Shown: piece by piece, positions 1 through 10,219 of the stretch
Numbering within the stretch: the first letter of the stretch is position 1
How the letters are laid out: each line of letters begins with the position of its first letter
Source: CAWEEP01 sp963808125
Lineage (GTDB): Bacteria; Chloroflexota; Dormibacteria; Aeolococcales; Aeolococcaceae
Assembly: GCA_963808125.1 (NCBI GenBank)
Contig: CAWEEP010000059.1
Location: 1-64,000, forward strand
Direction of reading: 5' to 3'
Length of the DNA stretch: 64,000 nt
The notes under the pieces: generated by a model
Seen by the model: the letters and a program-made list of their open reading frames with translations, nothing else
What the model was told of the DNA's origin: nothing
Databases searched by the model: none
Translations under genes and position numbers: made by a program

Positions 1-2
1 GG

Positions 3-621
3 CAGACCCTGCTCTTCAGCGCCACCATGCCGGACTGGGTGCGGCGCATCGCGGGCCGGCACATGCGCGATCCCGTCACCGTCGAGATCAGCTCTCGGCC
101 CGAGATCCCCCAGGGCGTCCGCCAGCTCTACCTCGAGACGGCGTGGGCCGACAAGGTCGAACTCGCTGTGCCGGATCCTAGAACAACCCGATGTCACCAT
201 GGCGCTGATCTTCGTCGAGACCAAGCGCACTGCCGACCTCCTCCAGGTGCAGATGGAGCGCCGCGGTCACAGCATCGGCGTGCTGCACGGTGATCTCACC
301 CAGAAGGAACGCGACAGCGCGATGCGCCATTTCGTCGCCGCCCACGTCCGTTCGCTGATCGCCACCAACGTGGCGGCGCGCGGCCTCGACATCGACGACA
401 TCAGCCACGTCATCAACTACGACGTGCCGATGACCCCGGACGAGTACCTGCACCGGGTCGGACGGACTGCCCGCGCCGGGCGCACGGGCGTCGCCATCAC
501 CCTCATCACGCCGGCGGAGATCCTCAAGCTCCGCGACGTCGAGCGCCACGCGCGCACGAAGATCGACCGGGCGACCCTGGAGGAGGACTTCCCTCTCCAG
601 GCTGTTCCGACCATTGCCTGA
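3..621 (+). CDS. DEAD-box RNA helicase, C-terminal part, frameshifted
   Basis: ATP-dependent RNA unwinding enzyme of superfamily 2; the window opens inside the gene, so the first RecA domain with motifs Q, I and II is missing. Visible are motif III (FSAT, just after the left edge), then the helicase C-terminal domain with motif IV (ALIFVETKR), motif V (ATNVAARGLDI) and motif VI (HRVGRTARAGRTG). The reading frame changes between about 163 and 176: the upstream frame gives KVELAV and the downstream frame gives RILEQPDV, so one extra base is present. The C-terminus is short and lacks the long basic or RGG tail of many DEAD-box proteins. The stop overlaps a TTG that could start the next coding segment. 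Family assignment is firm; which cellular RNA it acts on cannot be told. Confidence 0.9.
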   Translation, partial: RPCSSAPPCRTGCGASRAGTCAIPSPSRSALGPRSPRASASSTSRRRGPTRSNSLCRILEQPDVTMALIFVETKRTADLLQVQMERRGHSIGVLHGDLTQKERDSAMRHFVAAHVRSLIATNVAARGLDIDDISHVINYDVPMTPDEYLHRVGRTARAGRTGVAITLITPAEILKLRDVERHARTKIDRATLEEDFPLQAVPTIA

Positions 622-1051
622 GCGGGGAGCGCCCCCCTCCCTTCACGACACCGGCCGCGGCCCCGCGCTGCTCTTCCTCCACCCCTTCCCCCTCGACGCA
701 TCCCAGTGGGATCACCAGGTGGCCGCCCTCTCCGGCCGGTTCCGCTGCCTGCGCCCCGACATGCGGGGATGCGGCGGCTCCCCTCCGCCTCTCGATCCCC
801 TCCAGGTCAGCCTCGACGCATACGCCGCCGCGGTGCTCGCCGGCCTCGACGACGCCGGGGTCGGCGTGATCGGATCGTCGATGGGCGGCTACACGGCGCT
901 CGCCACTCCCACGGAGGTCGAAGCGACGGCCAGGTCGCTTCCTTCGGGCGAGTTCGTGCCCATCCCAGACGTCGGGCACCTGCCCAATCTCGAGGATCCG
1001 CCCCGCCTTCACCGAGGTCCTGTCGGAGTTCCTCCGCCGCTTCCCCGTTAG
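614..1051 (+). pseudogene. alpha/beta hydrolase, internally deleted and frameshifted
   Basis: Starts at a TTG overlapping the helicase stop. The N-terminal part is a good alpha/beta hydrolase fold: LLFLHPFPLD oxyanion strand, RPDMRGCGGS loop and nucleophile elbow GSSMGGY. Directly after the elbow the sequence jumps to the C-terminal histidine segment (PIPDVGHLPNLEDPP). About 100 residues carrying the cap and the acid residue, normal in a roughly 250-residue family member, are absent. A second defect near 1003, one extra C, shifts the frame away from the expected tail FTEVLSEFLRRFP. It lies close to the menaquinone genes, where a MenH-type hydrolase would be expected, but nothing proves that identity. 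A missing stretch in the assembly is an alternative to true gene decay. Confidence 0.65.
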
Positions 1052-2275
1052 GTCATGGAAGGGGAGCTCGGGGCCCTCGAGGACCTCGCGGCCAGCGCCG
1101 GCGCGGCCGCCGCCGATGCCGTCAGCGGAGCGGAGCAGAAGTTCTCGTAGTCAATGGGCTCGGTGATCGTCGGGCTCTCCCCGCAGACGGGGCATTGTGG
1201 ATCGCGGGGGACCCGGAACTCCCGGAAGTGCATGTCCAGGGCGTCGACGTGGAGCAGCCGTCCGGTGAGGAGTTCGCCGCGGCCGATGATCAGCTTGATC
1301 ACCTCCGTCGCCTGGAGCAGGCCGATGATGCCAGGGAGGACGCCGAGGACTCCCTACCTCGGCACACGAGGGCGCCTCCTCGGGTGGCGGCGGCGCCGGG
1401 TAGCGGCAGCGGTAACAGGGGGAGGCGAAGGGGATGATCGTCGACACCTGGCCCTCGAAGCGGAAGATGCCGCCGTCCACCAGCGGCTTGCGCTCGAAGA
1501 CGGCGACGTCGTTCGCCAGGTACCGCGTCGGAAAGTTGTCGCAGCCGTTGACGATGATGTCGTACTGGCGGAAGAGCCGGGGCGCGGATTCGCTGTTGAG
1601 GACCTCGTTGTGTTCGACGACGTTGACGTCGGAGTTGAGGGCGTTGAGGGTGAGGCGCGCCGACTCCGTCTTGCGCATGCCGATCCGGTCCTGCGTGTGG
1701 AGGATCTGGCGCTGCAGGTTGCTCAGATCCACCGTGTCGAAGTCGACCAGGCCGATGGTGCCGACCCCCGCCGCGGCGAGGTAGTAGGCGGTCGGTGAGC
1801 CGAGGCCACCCGTACCGATGATCAGGATCTTGGCGTTGAGCAGCCGGGCCTGGCCCTCCTCCCCGACCTCGGGGATGAGCAGGTGCCGGCTGTAGCGGAT
1901 CTTCTGCTCAGCCGTCAGCGCCCGGGGGAGGACGAAGTCGTAGCCCGCCTGCTTCCAGGCACCGTAGCCGCCGGCCATGGAGACGACGTCGTCATAGCCC
2001 ATCTCACGCAGTGCCTTGGCGGCCAGCAGAGATCGGATCCCGGCGGCGCAGTAGAGGGTGATCGGGGTGGAGTGGTCGGGGACGACGTCCTCGATCCGGG
2101 TTTCGATGTAGCCCTTGCTGAGGTGGATGGCGCCGGGGATGTAGCCCTCGTCCCACTCGTCGCGCTCGCGAACGTCGATCATCGTCCGGCCCGTGGCGTC
2201 CCTCGCCTCGAGCGGCGTGACTTCGGGGACGACGCGACGGGCAGCGGCAAGGAGATCGCGGCGAGTTTGGGCCAT
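1048..2275 (-). CDS. Rhodanese-ThiF/MoeB adenylyltransferase (MoeZ-like)
   Basis: E1-like enzyme that adenylates the C-terminal glycine of a small sulfur carrier (MoaD, ThiS or CysO type) and passes sulfur to it; cytoplasmic. Residues about 15-110 are a rhodanese domain with the active-site loop YCAAGIRS. Residues about 120 onward are ThiF: nucleotide loop GTGGLGSP, DFDTVDLSNLQRQ, and zinc cysteines in YRCRY and CPVCG near the end. Rhodanese comes first, the reverse of classical MoeZ. One extra base near 1355 breaks the frame between CAEVG and VLGVLPGIIG; both halves are otherwise typical. A TAAACT box ends seven bases before the ATG, so the message is probably leaderless. It converges with the hydrolase remnant on the other strand. 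Confidence 0.88.
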
Positions 2276-2282
2276 GGCGGTG

Positions 2283-2288
2283 AGTTTA
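2283..2288 (-). promoter_or_regulatory. -10 box of the rhodanese-ThiF gene
   Basis: TAAACT on the minus strand with seven bases between it and the ATG at 2275. Transcription would begin at or next to the start codon. No convincing -35 is seen. Confidence 0.55.
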
Positions 2289-2354
2289 CCCGGTCACCGC
2301 CGAATCCAGATTTCGCGGGTCGGGATTCCGCCGGCCGTCCGATGGGAGGCAGGG

Positions 2355-4120
2355 TCAGCCGGACGGAAGTCCGGCGACGGCACGCGCAACGGCCGACGCA
2401 GCGGCACGGTGCAGATCGGCGTTGCGGCGCCGCTCGGCGCGCACCTCGACGAGCTGGACGCCGCCCTCAGCCGTCGCGGCCCGCACCGCGGCGATGAACT
2501 CGGCGGAGGCGCGGACCAGGCGGTGACCAGCTCCGGCCGCCCTCGCTAGCCCCTCCAGGTCGAGCCCGTGGGGGGTGCCGAAGAGAACCTCGTGCTCGGG
2601 GAGCTCGGCCTGCTCGAGCAGCGAGAAGATGCCGCCCCCGTCGTTGTTGACGACGACGACGACCAGATCGTGCCCGCCTCGGCGCGCCCAGAGCAGGGCG
2701 CCGGCGTCATGCAGGAGGGCGAGGTCTCCGATCAGGGCGAAGACGCGGGCGCCGGGGAGTCCCGCATCGCGGCGGCCAGGCCCAGGGCGGTGGACACGGA
2801 CCCGTCGATGCCGCTGGCACCGCGGTTGCCGACGACGCGGAGCTCAGACCGCGGGGCCATGAAATTGTCCAGGTCGCGGATGGGCATGCTGGAACCCGCG
2901 AAGAGGACGGAGCCGTCGGGAAGGGCGGCGGCGAGGTCGCGGGCGACCCGGCCCTCGAAGATCTCCTCCCCCAGCCCGTCCAGCCACGCGGAGACGCCGG
3001 TCACCGCCAGCCGGTCGGCCTCCATCCATCGCGAGAGCCACGCCGACCCAACGCGAGGCGTCAGTCGCGACGCGACCGCCGCCGCCAGCGGTGAGGGGTC
3101 GCAGCGCACGGTGATTTCGGCGGCACGGTTCGGGTCTGCCTCCACGCCGTGCGGGGTGACGACGACAAGCTGCCCCGCCCGCGCCCCGGCGGCGAGGACG
3201 GCGCGGCTGGTGGGCGTGGCGCCGAACTGGACGGCGACGTCGGGGACGTGGTGTGACGCGAAGGAGTCGTCCCCGAGGAGGAGGACCCCGGCCGCCAGTG
3301 CAGGCGGTCCGGTGCGCTGGCCGGAGGTGGGTTCGGCGACCAGCGGCCAGCCTGCCGAGCGGGCGAACGCGAGAATCGCATCCGGGGTGGCGCCGTCCAG
3401 CCCGCCGGCGACGACGATGCCCCTCTCGGTGGACGAGACGAGCGACGCCAGCCGCTCCACCACCTCACCGTCAGGGAGCTGCGGAGGCGCGGAGGCCGCC
3501 CGCCAGGGCCGTCCGCCGGGCCGGCCGCCACTGCCAGGGCCCAGATCCACGGCGGCGCCCGAGGGCACCAGGGGCTCGTCGAAGGGAAGGTTGAGGTGCA
3601 CCGGACCGGGAAGCGGGGCCCGTGCGTGGGCCACCGCCCGCGCGGCCAGCGACCGCCACCGGCGCGGCGCATCGCCACCCGCTTCGGGCAGCTCACCGGC
3701 GTCGGCCCAGCGGATGAAACGTCTGAAGATGCCCACCTGCTCGATGGTCTGGTTCGCTCCGGTGCCGCGGAGGGCGGGAGGGCGATCGGCGCTCAGCAGG
3801 ATCAGGGGGACGCACGCCATGGACGCCTCGACGACGGCGGGAAGCCAGTTGGCGACCGCCGTTCCCGAGGTGCAGACCGCGACGACGGGCAGCCCCGAGC
3901 CCCGGGCCAGGCCCACGGCGTAGAAGGCGGCCGAGCGCTCGTCGAGATGGACGTGGACCTCGAACCCGCCGTGACGGGCGAAGGCCAGCGCCAGCGGCGT
4001 CGATCGCGAGCCCGGGGAGACGCACACATGGCGCAGGCCGTGGCGGTGGAGCTCGTCGGCCATCTGCGCCATGCAGGCGAGGGCCACGTCGGCCCGGTTC
4101 GGGCCCGGAGGGTCGGTCAC
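2355..4120 (-). CDS. menD: 2-succinyl-5-enolpyruvyl-6-hydroxy-3-cyclohexene-1-carboxylate synthase, frameshifted
   Basis: Thiamine-diphosphate enzyme joining isochorismate and 2-oxoglutarate, first committed step to menaquinone. N-terminal SPGSRSTPLALAF and the HVHLDERSAAFYAVGLA region match MenD. The cofactor-binding part is in another frame: GDLALLHD is encoded at 2706-2729 and the conserved NNDGGGIF at 2625-2648. One base is missing near 2745. Repaired length is about 587 residues, normal for the family. I chose the GTG at 4120 because it overlaps the menC stop as GTGA; an ATG at 4168 would extend 16 unconserved residues into menC. The two genes are clearly cotranscribed. Confidence 0.92.
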
Positions 4121-4983
4121 GGCGCGGCGAGCAGCTGGTCGGGGGAGACCCGCCGCGGCATCAGCCATCCCTGGTCGGGGATGAGCGGATCGAAGGTGAC
4201 GTCCTCGGTCAGCAGCAGTGCGGTGCCGACGCCGTGGGCGTACGGGGTCTCGGGGAGGGCGGCCGCCACCGCCAGGCAGGTGGCCAGCCCCACCGAGGTC
4301 TCCAGGGCGCTGGAGACGATGACCGGGATTCGCGCCAGCTCGGCGGCGCGCAGGGAGGCGCGGATGCCGCCCAGCCGCTGGGGCTTGATGACAAGGATGT
4401 CGGCGGCCTCGAGGCGGCGCAGCTCGTGGACGTCGTCGACCGTCCTGACGGGCATCTCGCAGGCGATGGGCACGGGACTGCGCCGGCGGAGGATCGCCAT
4501 CTCGGCAAGAGTGGACACGGGGTCCTCGATGAATTCGACGACGCGGGAGGCGAGGCGGACCAGCGCCCTCTGCGCCTCGTCCACGGTCCAGGCGCCGTTG
4601 GCGTCGAGACGGATGCGGACGGACCCGCCGACGGCCTCGCGGACCGCATCGACGCGGGCCTCTCCGCCCGCGTCGCCGACCTTCACCTTGATGGTGCCGC
4701 AGCCCGAGGCGACCGCCATCCTGGCGGCGACGTCGGCGGGCACGCGGGGCACCATGGCGTTGACCTCAACGCGCCGGTGCAGGGGCGTGGGGAAGGGATC
4801 CTCGGCCGCCTCCAGCGCGCCGCGATAGGCGGTGACGATCTCCCGCCGATTCCAGCTCGGCAGCGGCGACCACTCCGCCCAGCCGGCGGGCCCTTCGATC
4901 AGCCAGCCGACGCGGGTGGTCACCCCCATCACCGGCTGGCGGAGGTCCACTGAGAAGGGGAGCCGGCGGGTGGGCTCGGTCAC
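4117..4983 (-). CDS. menC: o-succinylbenzoate synthase
   Basis: Enolase-superfamily dehydratase converting SHCHC to o-succinylbenzoate in menaquinone synthesis; cytoplasmic and magnesium-dependent. 288 residues. The superfamily signature is visible: catalytic lysine in TIKVKVGD, metal ligands in RLDANGAW and FIEDP, a third acidic position in IACEM, and the second lysine in VIKPQRLGG. Length is slightly short of some MenC proteins but nothing is missing. Starts at GTG 4983 and its stop overlaps the menD start by four bases. It is the head gene of this minus-strand pair, and I see no clear promoter in the 190 bases upstream. Muconate or dipeptide epimerases share the fold, but the menD coupling settles the role. 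Confidence 0.92.
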   Translation of the reverse strand: MTEPTRRLPFSVDLRQPVMGVTTRVGWLIEGPAGWAEWSPLPSWNRREIVTAYRGALEAAEDPFPTPLHRRVEVNAMVPRVPADVAARMAVASGCGTIKVKVGDAGGEARVDAVREAVGGSVRIRLDANGAWTVDEAQRALVRLASRVVEFIEDPVSTLAEMAILRRRSPVPIACEMPVRTVDDVHELRRLEAADILVIKPQRLGGIRASLRAAELARIPVIVSSALETSVGLATCLAVAAALPETPYAHGVGTALLLTEDVTFDPLIPDQGWLMPRRVSPDQLLAAP

Positions 4984-5176
4984 TCGCGGGTCGCCGCGAT
5001 GAGATGCGGGCAGCGGCAGGACTGGCTCATGGTCGCCGCCGTCTTACCACGCGCGGCCGCCGGTGGGGCCCATTCGCCGACACCGCGGGTCGCGAGCTGC
5101 CTGTAGGCTTGCGTGCCAGCCGCGGCCGGGCGCCTATGGGACCACCCGACCCGGCGCGAATGGAGGGTTGCCGGCG

Positions 5177-6138
5177 ATGGGCCTCTGGCAGGAGTCGATG
5201 ATCGCCCTGGCGCGCAGCCACCGGGCCAGCCGGGTGATGCAGCGGATTGCCGGCCGGACCGTGCTGGCACGGCGCTTCGCGGTCATCGGCAACGGGGGGA
5301 CGGCGATAGCCGCCGCGCGGCGCCTGCACGACGACCTGGGCATCTCGGCCTCTCTCTGCTACCTCGGGGAGTACGTCGACGACGACACCTCCATCCGGCG
5401 CACGGTCGAGGCGAGCATCGACGTCGCCGGTCTCCTCGGGATGGCCGGGCTCGACGTCCACGTCTCGATCGACCCCACCGCGATCGGCCACCTGCGCGGC
5501 GAGGACACCTTTCGGCGCAACGCGGAGCGGATCGGCCAGGCGGTGGCGGCCGCAGCGGGTGACGCCGGGGGACGGCTGATGCTTGACATGGAGGATGTAA
5601 CCCTGGTCGAACCCACATTGCGTGCCCTCCGAAGCCTCCTCTCCACGGGCCTGCCGGCCGCCATCACCCTTCAGGCCCGCCTGCGGCGGACGGAAGCGGA
5701 TGTCCGCGAGCTGGTGCAGCGGCGCACCGCCATCCGGCTCGTCAAGGGGGCTTTCCCCCGGGCCCGGAGCACGACCACCAGGGGAGGGCCGCCATCACCC
5801 GCGCGTACCTCGGCATGGCGGAGATCATGCTGGGCCCCGAGGCGAGGGAGGCCGACTTCCACCCGATCTTCGCCACCCACGACGACGGGATCATCCGGGC
5901 CGTCGCGACCCTTGCCTCGCGAAACGGCTGGCCCAAGACTGAGTACGAGTTCGAATTCCTCTACGGCGTGCGCCCCGACTGGCAGCAGAGGCTGCGGTCG
6001 AGGGGCCATTCGGTGCGGGTCTACCTCCCCTTCGGCACGGACTGGTGGCCCTATGCCGTCCGCCGCATCGGCGAGAACCCCCGCAACGCGCTGCTGCTGG
6101 GGAGGGCACTGCTGGGAAGGAATTACCAGAGGGGGTGA
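5177..6138 (+). CDS. Proline dehydrogenase (PRODH domain), frameshifted
   Basis: FAD enzyme oxidising proline to pyrroline-5-carboxylate, first step of proline catabolism, usually membrane-associated. Single-domain form of about 320 residues, not the bifunctional PutA. Family landmarks are the barrel strand RLVKGAF, FATHDD, EFEFLYGV, and the C-terminal substrate motif VYLPFGTDWWPYAVRRIGEN. The frame breaks at the C run 5755-5759, where adding one C restores FPPGPEHDHQGRA. ATG at 5177 has a GGAGG ten bases upstream. A TAGGCT at about 5112 could be its -10. No pyrroline-5-carboxylate dehydrogenase is adjacent. It sits between menC and menA on the opposite strand. Confidence 0.9.
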
Positions 6139-7077
6139 GCCAGCGGCGAGGTGGGCGAGGTCGGCGACCAGAAACGCGGCGGCGAGGAGCACTCCAACGC
6201 AGAGGTGGAAGCGGGCCGTCAGAGGCAGCAGAGGCGCCAGTCCCGTGGCGGCGACGGCGCGGCCGCGGACGAGGCGGAGCGGGGCGACGAGAGTGGGAAC
6301 GGCAAGCAGCGCCCCAAGCGCGAGGAGGGGGAGCCGTCCGGCGGCGACACCGGCGACGGGCACCAGCACCGACCCGGCCAGCAGCGCGGAGTAGAGCAGG
6401 CCGGCCCGCCGCTCGCCCAGCCTGACCGCCAGGGTCCGGCGGCCGGCGGCACCGTCGGTGGCGATGTCGCGCAGGTTGTTGGCGTCGAGGACGGCCACGG
6501 CGGCCAGGCCAATGGCCACCGCCGCCCACCAGGCGCGCTCGGGAACGCCCGCACCCTGAACGGCGGCGGTCGCGGCGGTCGCCATGAGGCCGAAGAAGGC
6601 AAAGACCGCCAGATCGGCGACCAGGCCGGTGGCGGCGTAGGGGCGGGGGCCGCCCGTGTAGAGGACCGCGGCCACCAGGGCCACGACCCCGGCGAGCAGC
6701 AGCCAGCCGAGCCCGCTGGCCAGGGCCAGCCAGACGCCGACCAGGGCGGCGATCCCGATGCAGGTGACGGCCGCACCGAGCACCGCCCTCGGCGGCATCA
6801 GTCCACCCGCCGTCAGCCGCCTCGGTCCCACCCGCGCCGGGCTGTCCACGCCGCGGACGCCGTCGAAGTAGTCGTTGGCGAAGTTGGCACCGGCCTGGAG
6901 GCCGGCGGCGACGGCCATGGCGGCCGCCGTGGGAAGGGCCTTGGCGTGGCCGCTGGCGGCCGCGCCGATGAGCACGGGGATGGTCCCGACGCCGAGAGTC
7001 CGGGGCCGAGCGCCCATCCACCAGATCCGCAGGGCCGCGCCGAACTCGCGCCGGCCCGTCGCCGGCACCGTGGTCAC
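6123..7077 (-). CDS. menA: 1,4-dihydroxy-2-naphthoate polyprenyltransferase
   Basis: Integral-membrane prenyltransferase of the UbiA superfamily attaching the isoprenoid tail to DHNA. Starts WWMGARPRTLGVGTIPVLIG; the first aspartate-rich motif is NFANDYFDGVRGVD and the second is DANNLRDIATD. About eight hydrophobic segments follow. GTG 7077 overlaps the menB stop as GTGA, so the two are translationally coupled. The 3' end is uncertain: the conserved part finishes near VADLAHLAAG (about 6150), but this frame has no stop until 5671. The coordinate given is the nearest stop in another frame, assuming an indel near 6140-6160. Identity is secure, the last residues are not. Confidence 0.85.
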
Positions 7078-7917
7078 GGGCGGCGCGGGAAGCGCGAGAA
7101 GTCGGGAGGTCGCTTCTCGAGGAAGGCGTCGCGGCCCTCCTGGGCCTCCTCCCCCATGTAGTACAGGAGCGTCGCGTTCCCGGCGAGCTCCTGGATGCCC
7201 GCCAGGCCGTCGGCGTCGGCGTTGAACCCGGCCTTGAGGAGGCGGAGGGCCATCGGGACTCATCTCCAGGATCCGCTGGCAGACCTCGACGGTTCGCGAC
7301 TCGAGGTCGTCGACGGCAACGACCCAATTGACCAGACCCCACCGCTCCGCGGTGGCGGCGTCGTACCGCTCGCAGAGGAACCACACCTGTTTGGCCCGCT
7401 TGAGGCCGACGGTGCGCGCGAGGAGGCCGGCGCCATATCCGGCGTCGAAGGAGCCAACTTTCGGCCCGGTCTGGCCGAAGACGGCGTTGTCGGCGGCGAC
7501 GGTCAGGTCGCAGACGAGGTGGAGCACGTGGCCGCCCCCGATGGCGTAGCCGGCCACCATGGCGATGACGGGCTTGGGCAGCCGCCGGATCTGCACCTGG
7601 AGGTCGAGGACGTTGAGGTGCCCGACGCCGCGCGCGTCCTTGTAGCCGTCGTCGCCGCGCACCTTCTGGTCGCCTCCGGAGCAGAAGGCCTCCCTACCCT
7701 GCCCGGTGAGGATGACGACGCCCACGTCGGGATCGTCGCGGGCGAGCTCGAACGCGCGGGACAGCTCGGAGATCGTCGCCGGGCGGAAGGCGTTGCGCAC
7801 CTCGGGCCGGTTGATGGTGAGCTTGGCGATGCCGCCGGCCGTCTCGTAACGGATGTCGGCGAAGTCACCCTGGGGGCGCCAGTCAGGTGGTGTCGTCTCG
7901 GGGTCGGATGGGTTCAT
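7074..7917 (-). CDS. menB: 1,4-dihydroxy-2-naphthoyl-CoA synthase, frameshifted
   Basis: Crotonase-fold enzyme closing the second ring from o-succinylbenzoyl-CoA. Typical MenB sequence: RPEVRNAFRP, oxyanion-hole SGGDQKVRG, IGGGHVLHLVCDL, GQTGPKVGSFDAGYG, and LCERYDAATAERWGLVN. Frame breaks near 7257, where one extra C separates EMSP from MALRLLKAGFNADADG. The correct tail EEAQEGRDAFLEKRPPDF then runs to a TGA at 7074. Repaired length is about 280 residues, as in other MenB proteins. ATG 7917 has AAGGAG about eight bases upstream. Divergent from menE with 37 bases between start codons, so one short region drives both directions. Confidence 0.93.
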
Positions 7918-7939
7918 CGCTCTCCTTCGGGTCTCTTGG

Positions 7940-7945
7940 TAGGGT
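7940..7945 (+). promoter_or_regulatory. -10 box of menE
   Basis: TAGGGT with nine bases before the menE GTG. The start would be leaderless or nearly so, although GGAGG also lies between box and start. The same 37-base gap must carry the divergent menB promoter. Confidence 0.4.
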
Positions 7946-7954
7946 AGCGGAGGC

Positions 7955-9172
7955 GTGAGCAAGGCTGTCCCTCTGCGTGTGCGGCGTGGAGACGTGGTCG
8001 CTGTTCGTCTCCCCCAGGGCGAGGCGTGGCGTGAGATCGTCGCCCGGACTTGGGAGGGCGGGGCCGCGCTCCTTCCGGTGGACCATCGACTTCCCGAGAC
8101 CGCCGCGGAGGACCTCCTCTCCCGCGGCGAGCCCACCATCCTCATCTCGCCATCGGGTTGGGAGAGGCTGCCCGGCGGCCGTCCCGCCGATCCCTCCGTC
8201 GGGCTGATCATCCCCACCTCCGGGTCCAGCGCACGCCCGCGCCTCGTCGAGCTGGCCCGGCAGGCCGTCGAGGCCGCCGTGTCCGCGTCCCTCGATGGGC
8301 TGCGTGCCGGGGACGGCGACGGGTGGTTGAGCTGTCTGCCCATGTCGCACGTCGGCGGGCTCCTCGTCGTGCTGAGGTGCCTGCTGTCGGGATCTCCGCT
8401 CGTCTTCCGCGGGGGCGACGATCTCGTGCCCCCCGCTGGCGTCCGCTTCGTCTCTCTTGTCCCCACGCTGCTGTCCCGGGCGCTGGACGCCGGCACCGAC
8501 CTCGCGGGGTATGCGGGCATCGTGGTCGGGGGCGGGGGCATGGAGGCCGCGTTGGCAGGCCGGGCGGCGACGGCGGGCGCGCGCTGCGTCGTCACCTATG
8601 GGCTCACCCAGAGCTGCGGCGGCGTCGTCTATGACGGCGTCCCCCTTCCGGGGGTCAGCGTGCGCATCAGCGAGGCGGGGGAGATCGAACTGGGTGGGCC
8701 CACCCTGATGCGCGGATACCGCGACAACGCTGAGGCGGCCGCAATCAGCGGCGTCGAGGACGCCTTCACCGGCGACGGCTGGCTCCGCACCGGCGACGCC
8801 GGTAACATCGACGAGGCGGGGCTCCTTCAGGTGCAGGGCCGGATCGACGACCTGATCGTGACCGGAGGGGAGAAGGTCTGGCCGGCGGATGTCGAGGACG
8901 CGCTGCGCGGTCACCCTGCGATTGCCGGCTGCGCCGTGTTCGGGCGTCGCGACCCCGTCTGGGGCGAGCGGGTGGTGGCCGCTGTCGTCTGCGCGACGCC
9001 CGGGCCGCCACCCACCCTGGAAGCGGTGCGCGACTGGGTCGGCGCCCTCCTGGGCCGGCACAGCGCGCCCCGCGAGCTGGTCATCGTCAGCTCCCTGCCG
9101 CGGACCGCCCTCGGCAAGGTGCGGCGGGACATGCTGAACGACCTCGGCGGGGGCATGATCCTGCTCGACTGA
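7955..9172 (+). CDS. menE: o-succinylbenzoate-CoA ligase
   Basis: Adenylate-forming enzyme activating o-succinylbenzoate with CoA, feeding MenB. 405 residues, within the usual range. ANL motifs in order: phosphate loop PTSGSSARPR near residue 90, LPMSHVGGL, TYGLTQSCGG (A5), GWLRTGDAG (A7), QGRIDDLIVTGGEKV (A8), and the catalytic lysine near the end in RTALGKVRRD (A10). The region before the phosphate loop is short, as in many MenE proteins. Start is GTG 7955. Divergent from menB; followed after about 75 bases by an uncharacterised membrane protein and then menG and menF on the same strand. Confidence 0.92.
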   Translation: MSKAVPLRVRRGDVVAVRLPQGEAWREIVARTWEGGAALLPVDHRLPETAAEDLLSRGEPTILISPSGWERLPGGRPADPSVGLIIPTSGSSARPRLVELARQAVEAAVSASLDGLRAGDGDGWLSCLPMSHVGGLLVVLRCLLSGSPLVFRGGDDLVPPAGVRFVSLVPTLLSRALDAGTDLAGYAGIVVGGGGMEAALAGRAATAGARCVVTYGLTQSCGGVVYDGVPLPGVSVRISEAGEIELGGPTLMRGYRDNAEAAAISGVEDAFTGDGWLRTGDAGNIDEAGLLQVQGRIDDLIVTGGEKVWPADVEDALRGHPAIAGCAVFGRRDPVWGERVVAAVVCATPGPPPTLEAVRDWVGALLGRHSAPRELVIVSSLPRTALGKVRRDMLNDLGGGMILLD

Positions 9173-9247
9173 GCCCACCCGCCGGGCGTTTTCGGGGGGA
9201 CGGCGGCTTCGTCGACACCCTGTCCACCCAAATCCGAATGGCGGATC

Positions 9248-10137
9248 ATGCCCGCCATGTCGGCGCCATCGGAGGAAGATCCACCCTCCCACCTCGACGA
9301 AGGCGCCGCGGTCGATGAGGACGCCCTCGTCGACGATGACCCCGACGATCGGCTCCTCGGCGGCGGGCGGCCCATCTGGCGCTGCCCCCCGGATCTCGAC
9401 ACCTGGGTGACCGGGGCGGGCGGCGCCCTCGTCGCCGCGGCCGCACTGCAGACCCTCGCCTACATCGTGTGGCACACGGCGGTCGACTGGGGCACCGGCG
9501 AACGTCCACCGGGGCCGGGCGGCTACTTCTCGCTCGTCCTCCTCGCAGGTGTGGTGGTCGTTGCCGTGGGGCGGCGTCACGCTGCGCGAGCAAGTTCCCG
9601 TTGGGTTGCGGCCATTGCCTGTGCGGCGGCTGGAACGGCGGGCGCACTCATCGTTGCCCAGGTTGTCAGCGCGGTTCAGGCGCTCTCCCCGCAGTACCTG
9701 CAGCCGGGCGGCTCGGGGGTGGCGATATCGGCGTCCCTGGTTCTGACCATCCTCAACGCGGTCCCGGCGGTCGCCGCGATCGTCCCCGCAACCCTCCTCT
9801 ACCGCCTCTCCCGCGGTGCCGGGAGCCGGAGGAGGGGGACGAGACCCAGCGGCCGCGCCGGGATACGGTCCGCCCCGCCGTCGGGGCCTTGGTGTTGGGA
9901 GCATGGCTCGCCGCCGGCGGATTCATCGCCGTGGGAGCGCACGGCACCACGAACCAGCTGCCGGGGCAGTCGGCGAGCGACTTCCCGAGCTTCTCCGCCG
10001 TCGTCACACCGTCCTTCGTCTTCGCCACGCCCTCCGGAGACTTCGACTTCTCGCCTGGGTCAGTGGCCACGTGCATCGAGGACGCGAACAGCGGGATCGT
10101 GACGTGCCAGGTCGTCACGCCCGCGCCGAGCTTCTAG
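9248..10137 (+). CDS. Uncharacterised membrane protein, frameshifted
   Basis: I do not recognise this protein. An acidic N-terminus (residues 1-45, rich in D and E) is followed by four hydrophobic helices of about 20 residues (GALVAAAALQTLAYIVW; FSLVLLAGVVVVAV; ACAAAGTAGALIVAQVV; LVLTILNAVPAVAAIVPATLLY). After a frame change near 9835 come a fifth helix (VGALVLGAWLAAGGFIAVGA) and a Ser/Thr/Pro-rich extracellular-looking tail with two cysteines (ATCIEDANSGIVTCQVV). Joining the frames gives about 295 residues. It lies between menE and menG on the same strand, so a link to quinone or membrane physiology is possible but unsupported. Confidence 0.55.
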
Positions 10138-10219
10138 CGTGGCGCCGCCCTGACCAGATCCCGGCCGGCTCTCTTCCGGACCGCCACTCCGGCGGCCCCC
10201 TCGGCGATGATGGGGGATC

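Noticed and set aside
5671..8595. A 974-codon open frame on the minus strand
   Set aside because: It is a chance fusion of menB, menA and antisense sequence created by shared frame and indels; the two enzymes have separate coupled starts and stops.
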